Of a stretch of DNA of 64,000 bases, positions 49,233 through 57,947 are shown one piece after another. The translations under genes and the position numbers were made by a program. Under the pieces are notes generated by a model. It had not been told where the DNA came from and did no database searches. It saw only the letters and a list, made by a program, of their open reading frames with translations. The stretch comes from Schauerella fraxinea. GTDB taxonomy: Bacteria > Pseudomonadota > Gammaproteobacteria > Burkholderiales > Burkholderiaceae_B. The stretch is taken from positions 248,001 through 312,000 of the forward strand of contig JAVDKK010000003.1 in NCBI GenBank assembly GCA_030849945.1, read 5' to 3'. How positions within the stretch are numbered: the stretch's first letter is position 1; every line of letters begins with the position of its first letter.

Positions 49233-49805
49233 TTACCGCGCGAGCGCCTTCAACGCCGCGCGAATCCCTTCGGATACGCCGATATCTTCGGGCAAGGTTT
49301 TCAGCGCCCCTTGCGATTCGCGATCCGAGTAGCCCAGCGCCAACAAGGCATTGAGAATATCGGCGGCGTGGCTGTTGTGCGCATGCGGCGTGGCGCCGAG
49401 GTCTGCACCCAGCTTGCCGCGCATTTCGAGCAGCAACCGTTCGGCGGTTTTCTTGCCGATGCCGGGCACTTTCATCAGTCGGCCAGGCTCCTGCAGCGTG
49501 ATGGCTTGTGCCAGATCGGCCACCGACATCCCCGACAATACCGAGAGCGCCGTGCGGGCGCCGATGCCGCTGACTTTCACCAGCTCGCGAAAGGTGGCGC
49601 GTTCGTTGGCGGTGGAGAAGCCGTACAGGATGTGCGCATCTTCACGCACGGTCAGATGGATGAACAGCGTGACCTGCGCGCCGGTATCCGGCAAGGCGTA
49701 CAAGGTGCTCATCGGCACGTCGATGTCGTAGCCGATGCCGTTGACGTCCACGCACACGGTAGGCGGGAGCTTTTCGATCAGCTTGCCGGTAATACGTCCA
49801 ATCAT
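49233..49805 (-). CDS. ruvA: Holliday junction-binding protein RuvA
   Basis: 190 residues: N-terminal OB fold (MIGRITGKLIEKLPP), two helix-hairpin-helix motifs (LVKVSGIGARTALSVLSG, LMKVPGIGKKTAERLLLEM) and the C-terminal RuvB-binding domain after a flexible linker (GYSDRESQGALK). It follows ruvC by 46 bp. The longer open frame upstream overlaps ruvC and is not used. Confidence 0.97.
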   Translation of the reverse strand: MIGRITGKLIEKLPPTVCVDVNGIGYDIDVPMSTLYALPDTGAQVTLFIHLTVREDAHILYGFSTANERATFRELVKVSGIGARTALSVLSGMSVADLAQAITLQEPGRLMKVPGIGKKTAERLLLEMRGKLGADLGATPHAHNSHAADILNALLALGYSDRESQGALKTLPEDIGVSEGIRAALKALAR

Positions 49806-49851
49806 GGTTGATCCGATTGAGGCCCAAGGCCGTAAACAAAAATGCCGCGCG

Positions 49852-50400
49852 TCAAGCGTCGACGATGCGGCCGCCACGCAGACGGCTGCGGCCCGCGCCC
49901 AGCAAGGCGCCCATTTTTTCGAGGCGCGCCGTGACCGGACCCATGTGGGCGTGGCACATGGCGCACGCCAACGCATCGGCCGAGTCGGGCGCGGGTAAGC
50001 CATTCAGGTTGAGCAATCGCTGCACCATCGCCTGCACCTGCGGCTTGGCCGCTCGGCCGCTGCCCACCACCGATTTTTTGATTTGCAGCGCCGTGTACTC
50101 GTGCACATCGAGTTCGGCATCCGCCAGCGCGCACAGTGCCGCGCCGCGCGCCTGGCCCAGCAGGAGTGTGGACGCGGGGTTGGTATTCAGAAAGACGATT
50201 TCGAGGGCGGCGATATCGGGACGCGTGTCGCGCGCAATGTCGCGCACGCTGTCCAGGATGACCTTCAGGCGTTTGGCCAGGCTTTGTTCGGTGGGCACCA
50301 CGATCGTCCCGCTGGCCACGTACCGCATGCGCGGTCCGTCGACATCGATCACACCGAAGCCGGTGCGGCGCAGACCAGGATCGATGCCGAGGATACGCAT
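49852..50400 (-). CDS. ruvC: Holliday junction resolvase RuvC
   Basis: 182 residues. The catalytic acids are D7 (ILGIDPGLRRTGFG), E67 (ALEIVF), D139 and D142 (PDSADALACAMCH), all conserved. It cuts Holliday junctions with RuvAB. The start overlaps the purH stop as TGATG, so translation is coupled to purH. Confidence 0.97.
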   Translation of the reverse strand: MRILGIDPGLRRTGFGVIDVDGPRMRYVASGTIVVPTEQSLAKRLKVILDSVRDIARDTRPDIAALEIVFLNTNPASTLLLGQARGAALCALADAELDVHEYTALQIKKSVVGSGRAAKPQVQAMVQRLLNLNGLPAPDSADALACAMCHAHMGPVTARLEKMGALLGAGRSRLRGGRIVDA

Positions 50401-51992
50401 CAGTGACGGAAGTGGCGCGTACCGGTCAGCACCATGGCGATGCCCTGCTCGTCGGCGGCGGCGATGACTTCATCGTCACGCACGCTGCCGCCCGGCTGGA
50501 TCACGCACTTGGCGCCGGCGGCGACCACGACGTCCAGGCCGTCGCGGAACGGGAAGAACGCATCCGACGCCACGGCCGAACCGGTCAACGTGAGGCCGGC
50601 GTTTTCAGCCTTGATCGAGGCAATGCGAGCCGAATCGATGCGGCTCATCTGGCCGGCGCCCACGCCGAGCGTCATGCCGCCGCCCACGAACACGATGGCG
50701 TTGGACTTGACGAACTTGGCGACCTTCCAGGCAAACATCAGGTCGTTCATTTGTTCGTCGGTCGGCTGCACGCGCGTCACCACCTTCAGCGATTCGCGCG
50801 GCACATGAAACGCGTCGGGCGTCTGCACCAACCAACCGCCGCCGATGCGCTTGACGTCGAAGGCGTTCTGACCGGCGCCGGTGGGCACTTCCAGTACGCG
50901 GACGTTTTTCTTGGCGGCCAGAATGGCGAGCGCCGCGCCGTCATACGACGGGGCGAGCAGCACTTCGACGAACTGGCTGGACACGGCCTCGGCCGTTGCG
51001 GCGTCCACCGGACGGTTGAAGGCGATGATGCCGCCGAAGGCCGACGTCGGGTCGGTCTTGAAGGCTTTGTCGTAAGCGGCGCGCGGGCTCTCGGCCACGG
51101 CGACGCCGCAGGGGTTGGCATGCTTGACGATCACGCAAGCGGTGGCATCGAACGAGCGCACGCACTCCCAGGCCGCGTCGGCATCGGCGATGTTGTTGTA
51201 CGAGAGTTCCTTGCCCTGCAACTGGCGATAGTTGCCCAGCAAACCGGCGGCGCGGTTGCTGTCGACGTAGAACGCCGCCGACTGGTGCGGGTTCTCGCCA
51301 TAGCGCAAGGTTTGCTCTTGCGTGAGTTGCACGGTCAGCGTGCGGGGCCATGCGGTTTGTGCGGGTGCGGCGTCTTGCGCGGGCGCGGCATCGGCCAGGC
51401 TCGTCATATAGCCGGCAATGGCGCCGTCGTACGACGCAGTATGGGCGTACACCTTGGCGGCCAGCGCCAGGCGCAATGCATATGAGGTCTTGCCGCCATC
51501 GGCGTCCATCTCGGCCAGCACGCGCGAGTAGTCGATCGGATCGATCACGACCGTCACGCCGCCTGCGTCGGTGCCGTGGTTCTTGGCGGCGGCGCGCAGC
51601 ATGGCCGGGCCGCCGATGTCGATGTTCTCGATCGCGTCGGCGAACGTGCAGCCGGGACGCGCGATGGTTTCGCGGAACGGATACAGGTTGACCACCAGCA
51701 TATCGATGCGATCGATGCCGTGTTCGGCGATCGTCTCCAGATGGGCGGCGCTGTCGCGGCGCGCCAGCAGTCCACCGTGAATCTTCGGGTGCAGCGTTTT
51801 CACGCGGCCGTCGAGGATCTCGGGTTGACCCGTGTGGGTCGCCACTTCGGTCACATCCAGACCGGCTTCAGCCAGCAGTTTCGCCGTGCCTCCCGTCGAA
51901 AGAAGTCGGACGCCGCGCGATGCCAGGGCACGCGCGAACTCAAGGATTCCGGTCTTGTCGGAGACGGAAAGCAGGGCGGTTTCGATTTTCAT
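50400..51992 (-). CDS. purH: Bifunctional AICAR formyltransferase/IMP cyclohydrolase
   Basis: 530 residues carrying the last two steps to IMP. The N-terminal IMP cyclohydrolase (MGS-like) domain covers about 1-200 (ALLSVSDKTGILEFAR, TGGTAKLLAEAG, ILDGRVKTLHPKIHGG); the AICAR transformylase domain has LRYGENPHQSAAFY, VIVKHANPCGVA and the C-terminal TGTRHFRH. It sits after fis (79-bp gap) and before ruvC in one transcription direction. Confidence 0.97.
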   Translation of the reverse strand: MKIETALLSVSDKTGILEFARALASRGVRLLSTGGTAKLLAEAGLDVTEVATHTGQPEILDGRVKTLHPKIHGGLLARRDSAAHLETIAEHGIDRIDMLVVNLYPFRETIARPGCTFADAIENIDIGGPAMLRAAAKNHGTDAGGVTVVIDPIDYSRVLAEMDADGGKTSYALRLALAAKVYAHTASYDGAIAGYMTSLADAAPAQDAAPAQTAWPRTLTVQLTQEQTLRYGENPHQSAAFYVDSNRAAGLLGNYRQLQGKELSYNNIADADAAWECVRSFDATACVIVKHANPCGVAVAESPRAAYDKAFKTDPTSAFGGIIAFNRPVDAATAEAVSSQFVEVLLAPSYDGAALAILAAKKNVRVLEVPTGAGQNAFDVKRIGGGWLVQTPDAFHVPRESLKVVTRVQPTDEQMNDLMFAWKVAKFVKSNAIVFVGGGMTLGVGAGQMSRIDSARIASIKAENAGLTLTGSAVASDAFFPFRDGLDVVVAAGAKCVIQPGGSVRDDEVIAAADEQGIAMVLTGTRHFRH

Positions 51993-52036
51993 GAAGGGGG
52001 CTGAAGAAGCGGCGATTCAAAAAGGAAGGGCGCGGA

Positions 52037-52056
52037 CTGCGGCGCAATGGCCGCAG
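52037..52056 (-). other. Hairpin in the fis-purH gap
   Basis: CTGCGGC pairs with GCCGCAG around a 6-nt loop. On the minus strand TTTTT follows only after about 13 nt, so it is at best a weak terminator or a processing site between fis and purH. Confidence 0.4.
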
Positions 52057-52071
52057 GGGCGGTGATGGGGG

Positions 52072-52311
52072 CTAGATCTGGATGTTGTGCGCGAGCAATT
52101 TCTTGCGCAACGTATTGCGCGTGATGCCCAGCATTTCGGAGGCGCGCGACTGATTGCCGGCGGCACGCTCGAGCGCAACTTCCAGCACGGGGCGTTCGAC
52201 GCATCGCATGACCATTTCCCACATATCGTGCGGTTCGGAGTCACCGAGGTCTTCGAAGTAGCGCTCCAGGCTGGCACGCACGCAATCTTCCAGGACGTCT
52301 TTCTTGCTCAT
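52072..52311 (-). CDS. fis: DNA-binding nucleoid protein Fis
   Basis: 79 residues, shorter than E. coli Fis (98) at the N-terminus as usual in Betaproteobacteria. The C-terminal helix-turn-helix is NQSRASEMLGITRNTLRKKLL, and RPVLEVALERAAG precedes it. It bends DNA and regulates growth-related promoters. The dusB-fis order is the standard one, with 59 bp between them; expression should follow the dusB promoter. Confidence 0.96.
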   Translation of the reverse strand: MSKKDVLEDCVRASLERYFEDLGDSEPHDMWEMVMRCVERPVLEVALERAAGNQSRASEMLGITRNTLRKKLLAHNIQI

Positions 52312-52370
52312 TTTTAATACAGATCTTTTTTTGTTCGTTCAGGGGGTACTCGGCATGACGCCACCCGGCG

Positions 52371-53420
52371 TCATGCCGCCAACGATTCGACCGCCGGGGC
52401 CTGCCGGATCGGATCCGGTTGGCGCGCCAATTGGCTAAACCATTGCTCGACCGCGTGGTACTGCTCCACGGTCGATTCCATCGTGTTCATCGATGCACAG
52501 AATTCAACGCCGCCGGGCAAGCTCTCGACATACCAGCCGATATGCTTGCGCGCCGATCGGACGCCTGTGAATTCGCCATAAAAACGGTAGTGATCGTCGA
52601 GATGCTCGAGCAATAAATCGCGCATGTCGACGTAGGACGGCGGGGGCGGGATCATACCCGTTTGCAGGAAAGCGTCGACCTCGCGGAAAATCCAAGGCCG
52701 GCCCTGTGCCGCGCGTCCGATCATGACGGCGTCGGCGCCAGTGTAATCGAGGACGGCCCGTGCCTTGGCCGGCGAATCGATATCGCCGTTGGCAACGACG
52801 GGAATACGCAACGCTGCCTTGACAGCACGGATGGTTTCGTACTCGGCTTCGCCGGTGTACATATCGGCGCGAGTGCGGCCGTGCAAGGTGAGGGCGGCGA
52901 TGCCGGCGTCTTCAGCCAGGCGGGCCACGCGCAAGGCGTTGCGGCTTTCGCGATCCCAGCCGGTGCGGGTTTTCAGCGTTACTGGCACGCCCAATGGCGT
53001 GCACGCGCCGACGACCGCGTCCAGAATGCGTGCAATCTGGTCTTCGTGGCGCAGTAGCGCCGAGCCAGAGGCCACGTTGCACACCTTCTTGACCGGACAG
53101 CCCATATTGATGTCGATGATCCGCGCGCCTTTGGACACGTTGAACACGGCGGCTTCGGCCATCATCTGCGGATCGGCGCCGGCGATCTGTACCGACACCG
53201 GATCGATTTCGCCTTCATGGTCCAGACGTCGCGACGTTTTGACGCTGTCCCACAATTTTTTGTTGCTGGCGGCCATTTCCGACACGGCATAGCCCGCGCC
53301 CAGTCGCTTGCACAACTGGCGAAATGGCCGGTCCGTCACACCCGCCATGGGGGCGACGAACACGTTATTGGTGAGGGACCATTGACCGATGCGCATGGGC
53401 TGCAGTTTAACCGCCGCCAT
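52371..53420 (-). CDS. dusB: tRNA-dihydrouridine synthase B
   Basis: 349 residues, FMN-dependent TIM barrel reducing uridines in the tRNA D-loop. Seen are VFVAPMAGVTDRPFR, the catalytic C108 in INMGCPVKKVCNVASGSALL, LTLHGRTRADMYTG, VVANGDIDSP and MIGRAAQGRPWIFRE. ATG 53420 has AGGG 5 nt upstream; a second ATG eight codons on is less likely. Directly upstream of fis. Confidence 0.95.
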   Translation of the reverse strand: MAAVKLQPMRIGQWSLTNNVFVAPMAGVTDRPFRQLCKRLGAGYAVSEMAASNKKLWDSVKTSRRLDHEGEIDPVSVQIAGADPQMMAEAAVFNVSKGARIIDINMGCPVKKVCNVASGSALLRHEDQIARILDAVVGACTPLGVPVTLKTRTGWDRESRNALRVARLAEDAGIAALTLHGRTRADMYTGEAEYETIRAVKAALRIPVVANGDIDSPAKARAVLDYTGADAVMIGRAAQGRPWIFREVDAFLQTGMIPPPPSYVDMRDLLLEHLDDHYRFYGEFTGVRSARKHIGWYVESLPGGVEFCASMNTMESTVEQYHAVEQWFSQLARQPDPIRQAPAVESLAA

Positions 53421-53482
53421 TCGGCCCTATTTCCATCGACACAATTTTTATCGTCGGAAAGAAGAGGGATGACGCCTATCGG

Positions 53483-54631
53483 CTACGCCCGGCGGCCAAA
53501 AAGCAGATGGCGCGCAAGCGGGCGACGCAGCGTGGCCGATAGATCCAGGGCCAGCAGTGCCGCGCCGCAAGCGTGTTCGACGGGCGCCATACCGGTGGCG
53601 AAGGCGCGCGGCATCAGGTCGGTGAGCCCGGCAGTGGTCCAGCGATCGGCCCGGCGCGCTTCGGCAAAGCGCTTGAGGATGCCGTCCAGCGGTATCGCCG
53701 GCACGGCTTGCCAAGGTGACAGCGCGATGGACAAAGCCGCCGCGTCGCGCAAACCCAGATTGAGCCCCTGGCCGGCCACCGGATGCAGACTTTGCGCGGC
53801 GTTGCCGATGGTGACCACCCGGCCCTCGACCTGCTCGCGGCGCATCGAAAGCGCCAAGGGAAACACGTGACGGTCGCCGCTGACCGTGAGCGTGCCCATC
53901 CGCGTGCCGTAGGCTGCATTGAGGGCGGCACCGAAATCGTGCGCGTCCATCGCTTGCAGGGCGGCCGCATGCGCCGGGGCGCAACACCACACCACGCTGT
54001 AGCCGCCGGCGATCTCGGGGTGCGGCAGCAATGCCAGGGGACCGCCCTGGGTGAATCGCTCCCATGCCCAGCCGGCCCGGGGCAGCGATGCGCGGGCCGT
54101 GGCGAGCACGGCGTGTTGGCTGTAATCGCGTTTGACGTCGTCACGGGCGCGGCCGTCGCATTGGATGGCCAGTGCCGCGCGCAGGCGGTTGTCGCCCTGA
54201 ATGATATCGACACCGTCGCGGTTCGATTGCTCGACCTTCGCTGGGCCGCGCGCCAGCACCGTGACGCCGCTTGCCGCCAGGCGCTGCGACAGCGCGTCGT
54301 GCAGTGCGGCGTAGGCCGTCACGTAGCCGAGCGCCGGCACGCCGAAGTCGTCATGCCGGATAACCGCCCGGCCCAGGCGCCCGCGTTGCGACACATGGAT
54401 GGTGTCGATCGTGGCCGTTCGGGCGGGCCAGGCAGCGAGCCCATCCAACAGCACGCGGCTGCCGTGGTTCATCGCCAAGACGCGCGGGTCGTCACTGGCC
54501 GCAGCCGGCGCAGGCGTAGCTGTCAGGAGGGCGATACGGGTGGGATCGGCCGCATGGGCGGCCAAAAGCAGGGCCATCGTCTGGCCCACCGGGCCGCCGC
54601 CCAGGATTGCAATGTCGTAGTCGGACGTCAT
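53483..54631 (-). CDS. UbiH/UbiF-family FAD-dependent hydroxylase
   Basis: 382 residues of the UbiH/COQ6 flavin monooxygenase family that hydroxylates ubiquinone precursors. The FAD motif is DIAILGGGPVGQTMALLLA, and the second FAD motif GNAAQSLHPVAGQGLNLGLRDAAAL is intact. Which ring position it modifies cannot be told from sequence. ATG 54631 is the clear start; the frame upstream overlaps the divergent membrane protein gene. It may lead the dusB-fis-purH-ruvCA transcript (62-bp gap). Confidence 0.9.
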   Translation of the reverse strand: MTSDYDIAILGGGPVGQTMALLLAAHAADPTRIALLTATPAPAAASDDPRVLAMNHGSRVLLDGLAAWPARTATIDTIHVSQRGRLGRAVIRHDDFGVPALGYVTAYAALHDALSQRLAASGVTVLARGPAKVEQSNRDGVDIIQGDNRLRAALAIQCDGRARDDVKRDYSQHAVLATARASLPRAGWAWERFTQGGPLALLPHPEIAGGYSVVWCCAPAHAAALQAMDAHDFGAALNAAYGTRMGTLTVSGDRHVFPLALSMRREQVEGRVVTIGNAAQSLHPVAGQGLNLGLRDAAALSIALSPWQAVPAIPLDGILKRFAEARRADRWTTAGLTDLMPRAFATGMAPVEHACGAALLALDLSATLRRPLARHLLFGRRA

Positions 54632-54710
54632 GAGGCATTCTAGCGTCTCCCCGCTACAATGCCCGCTCGCCCGCAGCCTCGGGCCAACGCTCAACATCCG
54701 GTGTCTGCCC

Positions 54711-55160
54711 ATGTCGCAAACCGCCACGCTCGCCACCTCGGCGCCCGCGCCTCGAAGCAAAGTCGTGGCCGGTCTGCTGGCCTGTTTTCTGGGAGCCTTC
54801 GGCGCGCATTGGTGGTATCTCGGCCGGCGCGGGGCGTGGGGCTTTACGCTCTTCACCGCGCTTTGCCTGGCATGGTCGACGCAGTTTCCCGTGTGGTGGG
54901 ACAGCCCCGCCTTCTTTCTTGTTTTCATTCCCATGATCGAGGGGTTCATCGAAGGTGTGGTGGTCTGCCTTTTCACGGACGAGAAGTTCGACCGGTTGTT
55001 CAATCGAGGGCGGGCACCGGCCGCTGCAACAGGGTGGGGGCCGGTACTGGTCGCCATCCTGACCACGCTGGTGGGCGCCACCGTGGGCATGTTCGGGATC
55101 GCGATGGTCGTGGTTTACGTGTACACCGCCATGGGCTGGCTCGATGGCTTGGTGCTGTAG
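54711..55160 (+). CDS. Small membrane protein with TM2-like domain
   Basis: 149 residues with about four hydrophobic segments. The stretch KVVAGLLACFLGAFGAHWWYLGRRG resembles the TM2 domain. The C-terminal half has another helix pair (VLVAILTTLVGATVGMFGIAMVVVYV, in blocks). Function unknown. Divergent from the ubiH-like gene, 79 bp away. A longer in-frame extension upstream would overlap that gap and is not supported. Confidence 0.8.
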   Translation: MSQTATLATSAPAPRSKVVAGLLACFLGAFGAHWWYLGRRGAWGFTLFTALCLAWSTQFPVWWDSPAFFLVFIPMIEGFIEGVVVCLFTDEKFDRLFNRGRAPAAATGWGPVLVAILTTLVGATVGMFGIAMVVVYVYTAMGWLDGLVL

Positions 55161-55700
55161 GCCGCGGGGCAACCACAAGTCGTCACACCTTGATCTGTCG
55201 ATAACCTCGCCCAAAGTATTGCCATCCGCCTGCCAACACGTTAGACTTAACATTCTTCGATTTCAGGGGTGTTCGTGTGAATACCGATTCCGGCGACAGT
55301 TGTAGTCGATCTTTTTTCGACGTCGCTGCCTGACAGGGTTTGCAGATCACCAGTCTGTCATGCCCTGTCTAAGCAGGGTGTGGTGGATGTCTATCAAGTT
55401 GTGCAGCGTTCGACTTAGGTCGGGCGCATGCGGATCAGTAGCGAAGCGCAGTCATATGGCTTGCGCGCACTGAGCCAGGCTTGTCTTTTTGGGTTGCTCT
55501 TTGAGTGAATGCGCCGTGCGATGCGCTGGTTGTTGACCAGATCGTTGTCGAGCCGTATTTGCCGCCCAGCATCTTCTCCACCGTTTTCGCCTTTTAGTGC
55601 CAGTGAGTGTTCGTGCGCGCATGCTTCGTGCGTGTGGGATACCGTTGGCGACGGTGCTCGCGCGTCCTTCCCGATTACTGTTTACTCATCAGGAGGCTCT
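55161..55700. other. 540-bp gap and putative leader before the MgtC-like gene
   Basis: No convincing coding sequence. Between 55331 and 55378 there are mutually exclusive pairings: GACAGGG (55332-55338) with CCCTGTC (55363-55369), or TGACAG (55331-55336) with CTGTCA (55355-55360) together with CCCTG (55363-55367) and CAGGG (55374-55378). This may be a structured RNA leader or small RNA. A perfect AGGAGG stands just before the ATG at 55701. Confidence 0.45.
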
Positions 55701-56039
55701 ATGCGTATATTCGATCTCTTTCTCCGCCGTGCCGGCGTTGATCGTGCGACCGCCATGAGTCGGCGTCGCTCCAGTTCGAGCCTGATCCTGGAATGCCCCC
55801 GTACTGAGCTGGGCAATCTGCGCAAGCAAATCTGCCTCGATTTTCAGGCGGCTGGTTTGGATGTGTCGCAATTTCAGGTCGACCATAGTGGTCAATCGGA
55901 ACTGGCGTCGGCCCGCATCACGGTCAATTGCCCGCCAGAGCTGCGTGGCGCGCTGATGACGCAGGCCAAGCGCCTGAGCGACAATCCCGACGTGCGTCAC
56001 GTGCAGTTCGGTCAGGTGCGTCGACCGACTGCTGTGTAA
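55701..56039 (+). CDS. Small protein resembling the MgtC C-terminal domain
   Basis: 112 residues, no membrane segment. After a basic N-terminus (FLRRAGVDRATAMSRRRSSSS) the rest looks like an ACT-like alpha/beta fold: LILECPRTELGNLRKQICLDFQAAGLDVSQFQVDHS and ARITVNCPPELRGALMTQAKRLSDNPDVRHVQF (in blocks). This resembles the soluble C-terminal domain of MgtC/SapB without its membrane part; the match is by impression only. AGGAGG gives strong translation. Long leader upstream and intrinsic terminator downstream make it a single-gene transcript. Confidence 0.65.
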   Translation: MRIFDLFLRRAGVDRATAMSRRRSSSSLILECPRTELGNLRKQICLDFQAAGLDVSQFQVDHSGQSELASARITVNCPPELRGALMTQAKRLSDNPDVRHVQFGQVRRPTAV

Positions 56040-56061
56040 AACCGCTTAGTCACTACAATAG

Positions 56062-56091
56062 AGGGCGATGCCGACGCATCGCCCTTTTTTT
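56062..56091 (+). terminator. Intrinsic terminator after the MgtC-like gene
   Basis: AGGGCGATGC (56062-56071) pairs perfectly with GCATCGCCCT (56076-56085) around a 4-nt loop, followed by a run of T residues to 56091. Confidence 0.93.
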
Positions 56092-56109
56092 CGCTTGGGC
56101 TTATGACGG

Positions 56110-56970
56110 ATGCCGAACATGGAGTTGATCGCCTGGCTGGTCCCCTGGGAATTTTCGCCCACCGTGGTGCTGGCATTTATCGTCGCGGCTGTCTTGTTCG
56201 TGCGCGGCCAGCGTCGTCATCGGGTCACCGTGGCGCGACAGGTGTTCTTCTGGGCGGGCATGGTGCTGTTGTATCTCTCGCTGCACACGCGGGTCGACTA
56301 CTACGCCGAACGGATGTTTTTCATCCACCGGCTGCAGCATCTGGTACTGCATCACCTGGGGCCTCTGCTGTTGATGGCGGGTTTCCCAGGATCGGCCATG
56401 CGTGCCGGCTTGCCGCTCGCCTGGCGCACAGCGCTGCGTCGGTTTCTGAGCACGCCGGTGGGCCGCGGCGTAGAAGGCGTGCTCACCCACAAGATTTTGA
56501 TCCCCACGGTTTTCGTCTTGATGGTGCTCGTCTGGCTGGTTCCCACCGTGCAGTTCTATTCCATGCTCGATGTGCGGCTCTATCGCTTGATGAATTGGTC
56601 GGTGGTGATAACCGGTATTTTGTATTGGAACCTCATCCTCGATCGCCGGCCCGCGCCACCAGCGGCCATGACCCCGGGCGGCCGCGTGATCTCGCCCATT
56701 TTGACCATGGCACCGCAAATGGTGGCAGGCGCAATCATCGCCTTCACGGAGCGCGACCTGTATCCACTTTTTGAGCTGTGCGGCCGCGCCATCGCCATGA
56801 GCGCCGAAACCGATCAGACGATCGGCGGCTTGACCATGTGGATTCCGGCCGCGCTCGTCGAGGTGATCGGCTTGCTCGTGGCACTCGGCACGTTGATGCG
56901 GCTATCCGGCAAGGGCCGGTTGCGTGCCGTGGACCGCGCAGCACGCGCGAAAGCCAAGCTGGCAGCATAA
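56110..56970 (+). CDS. CtaG-type cytochrome c oxidase assembly protein (caa3_CtaG family)
   Basis: 286 residues with about seven hydrophobic segments. The family hallmark is a His-rich block, HRLQHLVLHHLGPLLLMAGFP, plus YWNLILDRRPAPPA and a conserved MAPQMVAGAIIAF. Members are linked to copper insertion or assembly of cytochrome c oxidase in the inner membrane. Start ATG 56110, or one three codons later. It lies between two intrinsic terminators, so it is monocistronic. Confidence 0.88.
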   Translation: MPNMELIAWLVPWEFSPTVVLAFIVAAVLFVRGQRRHRVTVARQVFFWAGMVLLYLSLHTRVDYYAERMFFIHRLQHLVLHHLGPLLLMAGFPGSAMRAGLPLAWRTALRRFLSTPVGRGVEGVLTHKILIPTVFVLMVLVWLVPTVQFYSMLDVRLYRLMNWSVVITGILYWNLILDRRPAPPAAMTPGGRVISPILTMAPQMVAGAIIAFTERDLYPLFELCGRAIAMSAETDQTIGGLTMWIPAALVEVIGLLVALGTLMRLSGKGRLRAVDRAARAKAKLAA

Positions 56971-57006
56971 AAAAAAGCGCGTGCCCGGAGAGGAACGCGC
57001 TTTTTT
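56971..57006. terminator. Bidirectional intrinsic terminator
   Basis: AAAAAAGCGCGT (56971-56982) pairs with ACGCGCTTTTTT (56995-57006). It ends ctaG on the plus strand and galU on the minus strand. Confidence 0.92.
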
Positions 57007-57045
57007 ATCCAGAACGCCGCCGTCAGGCTTGGCGTCCGGGAATAC

Positions 57046-57882
57046 TCAGGGCTCGAGGCCGTGATACTTGCGGCCCAGGGCCACAGTGGCTTCAAACATG
57101 CCGGTCTTGTTGCCGCAGTCGTAGCGTTTGCCTTCGTAGCGGTAGGCGTACACAGCGCGTTCGCGCAGCAAGGCCTCGATGCCGTCGGTCAACTGGATCT
57201 CATTGCCAGCGCCACGTTGCGTCTTGCGCAGATGATCGAAAATTTCCGGTTCGAGAATATAGCGGCCAACCACGGCGAGCGTGGAGGGCGCATCGGCCGG
57301 CTCAGGTTTTTCGACCATGTGCGTCACGCGTGCGGCGCGATCATCCACCCGTTGCGCGTCGCAGATACCGTATTTCTTGGTTTCTTCGCGCGGCACGTCC
57401 TGCACGCCCAACACGCTACCGTCGTACTTGATGGCCGCGTCGATCAATTGCTTGAGCACCGGCTCGTCGGAATCGATCAGGTCATCGGCCAGCAGCACGG
57501 CAAACGGCTCGTTGCCCACGATGGGGGCGGCGGTAAGCACAGCATGGCCAAGACCCAAGGGCGCCGACTGACGGATATAGATGCAGTTCACATTGGCGGG
57601 CAAGATGCCGCGCACAGTGTTGAGCAACTCGATCTTGTTTTTGCTTTCGAGGTCGGCCTCAAGTTCAGGGGCGGAATCGAAGTGATCTTCGATCGCACGC
57701 TTGTTGCGGCCCGTGACGAAAATCAGTTCAGTAATACCGGCCTTAACGGCTTCTTCTACCGCGTATTGAATCAGCGGTTTGTCGACGACAGGCAACATTT
57801 CCTTGGGCATCGCTTTGGTCGCGGGTAGAAAACGAGTACCCATCCCTGCGACGGGAAAAACTGCTTTACGAATCGGTCGCAT
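57046..57882 (-). CDS. galU: UTP-glucose-1-phosphate uridylyltransferase
   Basis: 278 residues, makes UDP-glucose for surface polysaccharide and lipopolysaccharide. The nucleotide-binding start is AVFPVAGMGTRFLPATKAMPKEMLPVVDKP (in blocks), then GLGHAVLTAAP, LLADDLID, HMVEKPEP and GNEIQLTDGIEALL. GAGGA lies 5 nt before the ATG at 57882. The frame continues 34 codons upstream without similarity. Divergent from the M48 protease gene with 65 bp between starts. Confidence 0.96.
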   Translation of the reverse strand: MRPIRKAVFPVAGMGTRFLPATKAMPKEMLPVVDKPLIQYAVEEAVKAGITELIFVTGRNKRAIEDHFDSAPELEADLESKNKIELLNTVRGILPANVNCIYIRQSAPLGLGHAVLTAAPIVGNEPFAVLLADDLIDSDEPVLKQLIDAAIKYDGSVLGVQDVPREETKKYGICDAQRVDDRAARVTHMVEKPEPADAPSTLAVVGRYILEPEIFDHLRKTQRGAGNEIQLTDGIEALLRERAVYAYRYEGKRYDCGNKTGMFEATVALGRKYHGLEP

Positions 57883-57947
57883 TAAATCCTCAGGCTTCAA
57901 AAGAGAAATGGTGCAAAACTTTTTTAGGCTGTCGCTATCATAGTCGC

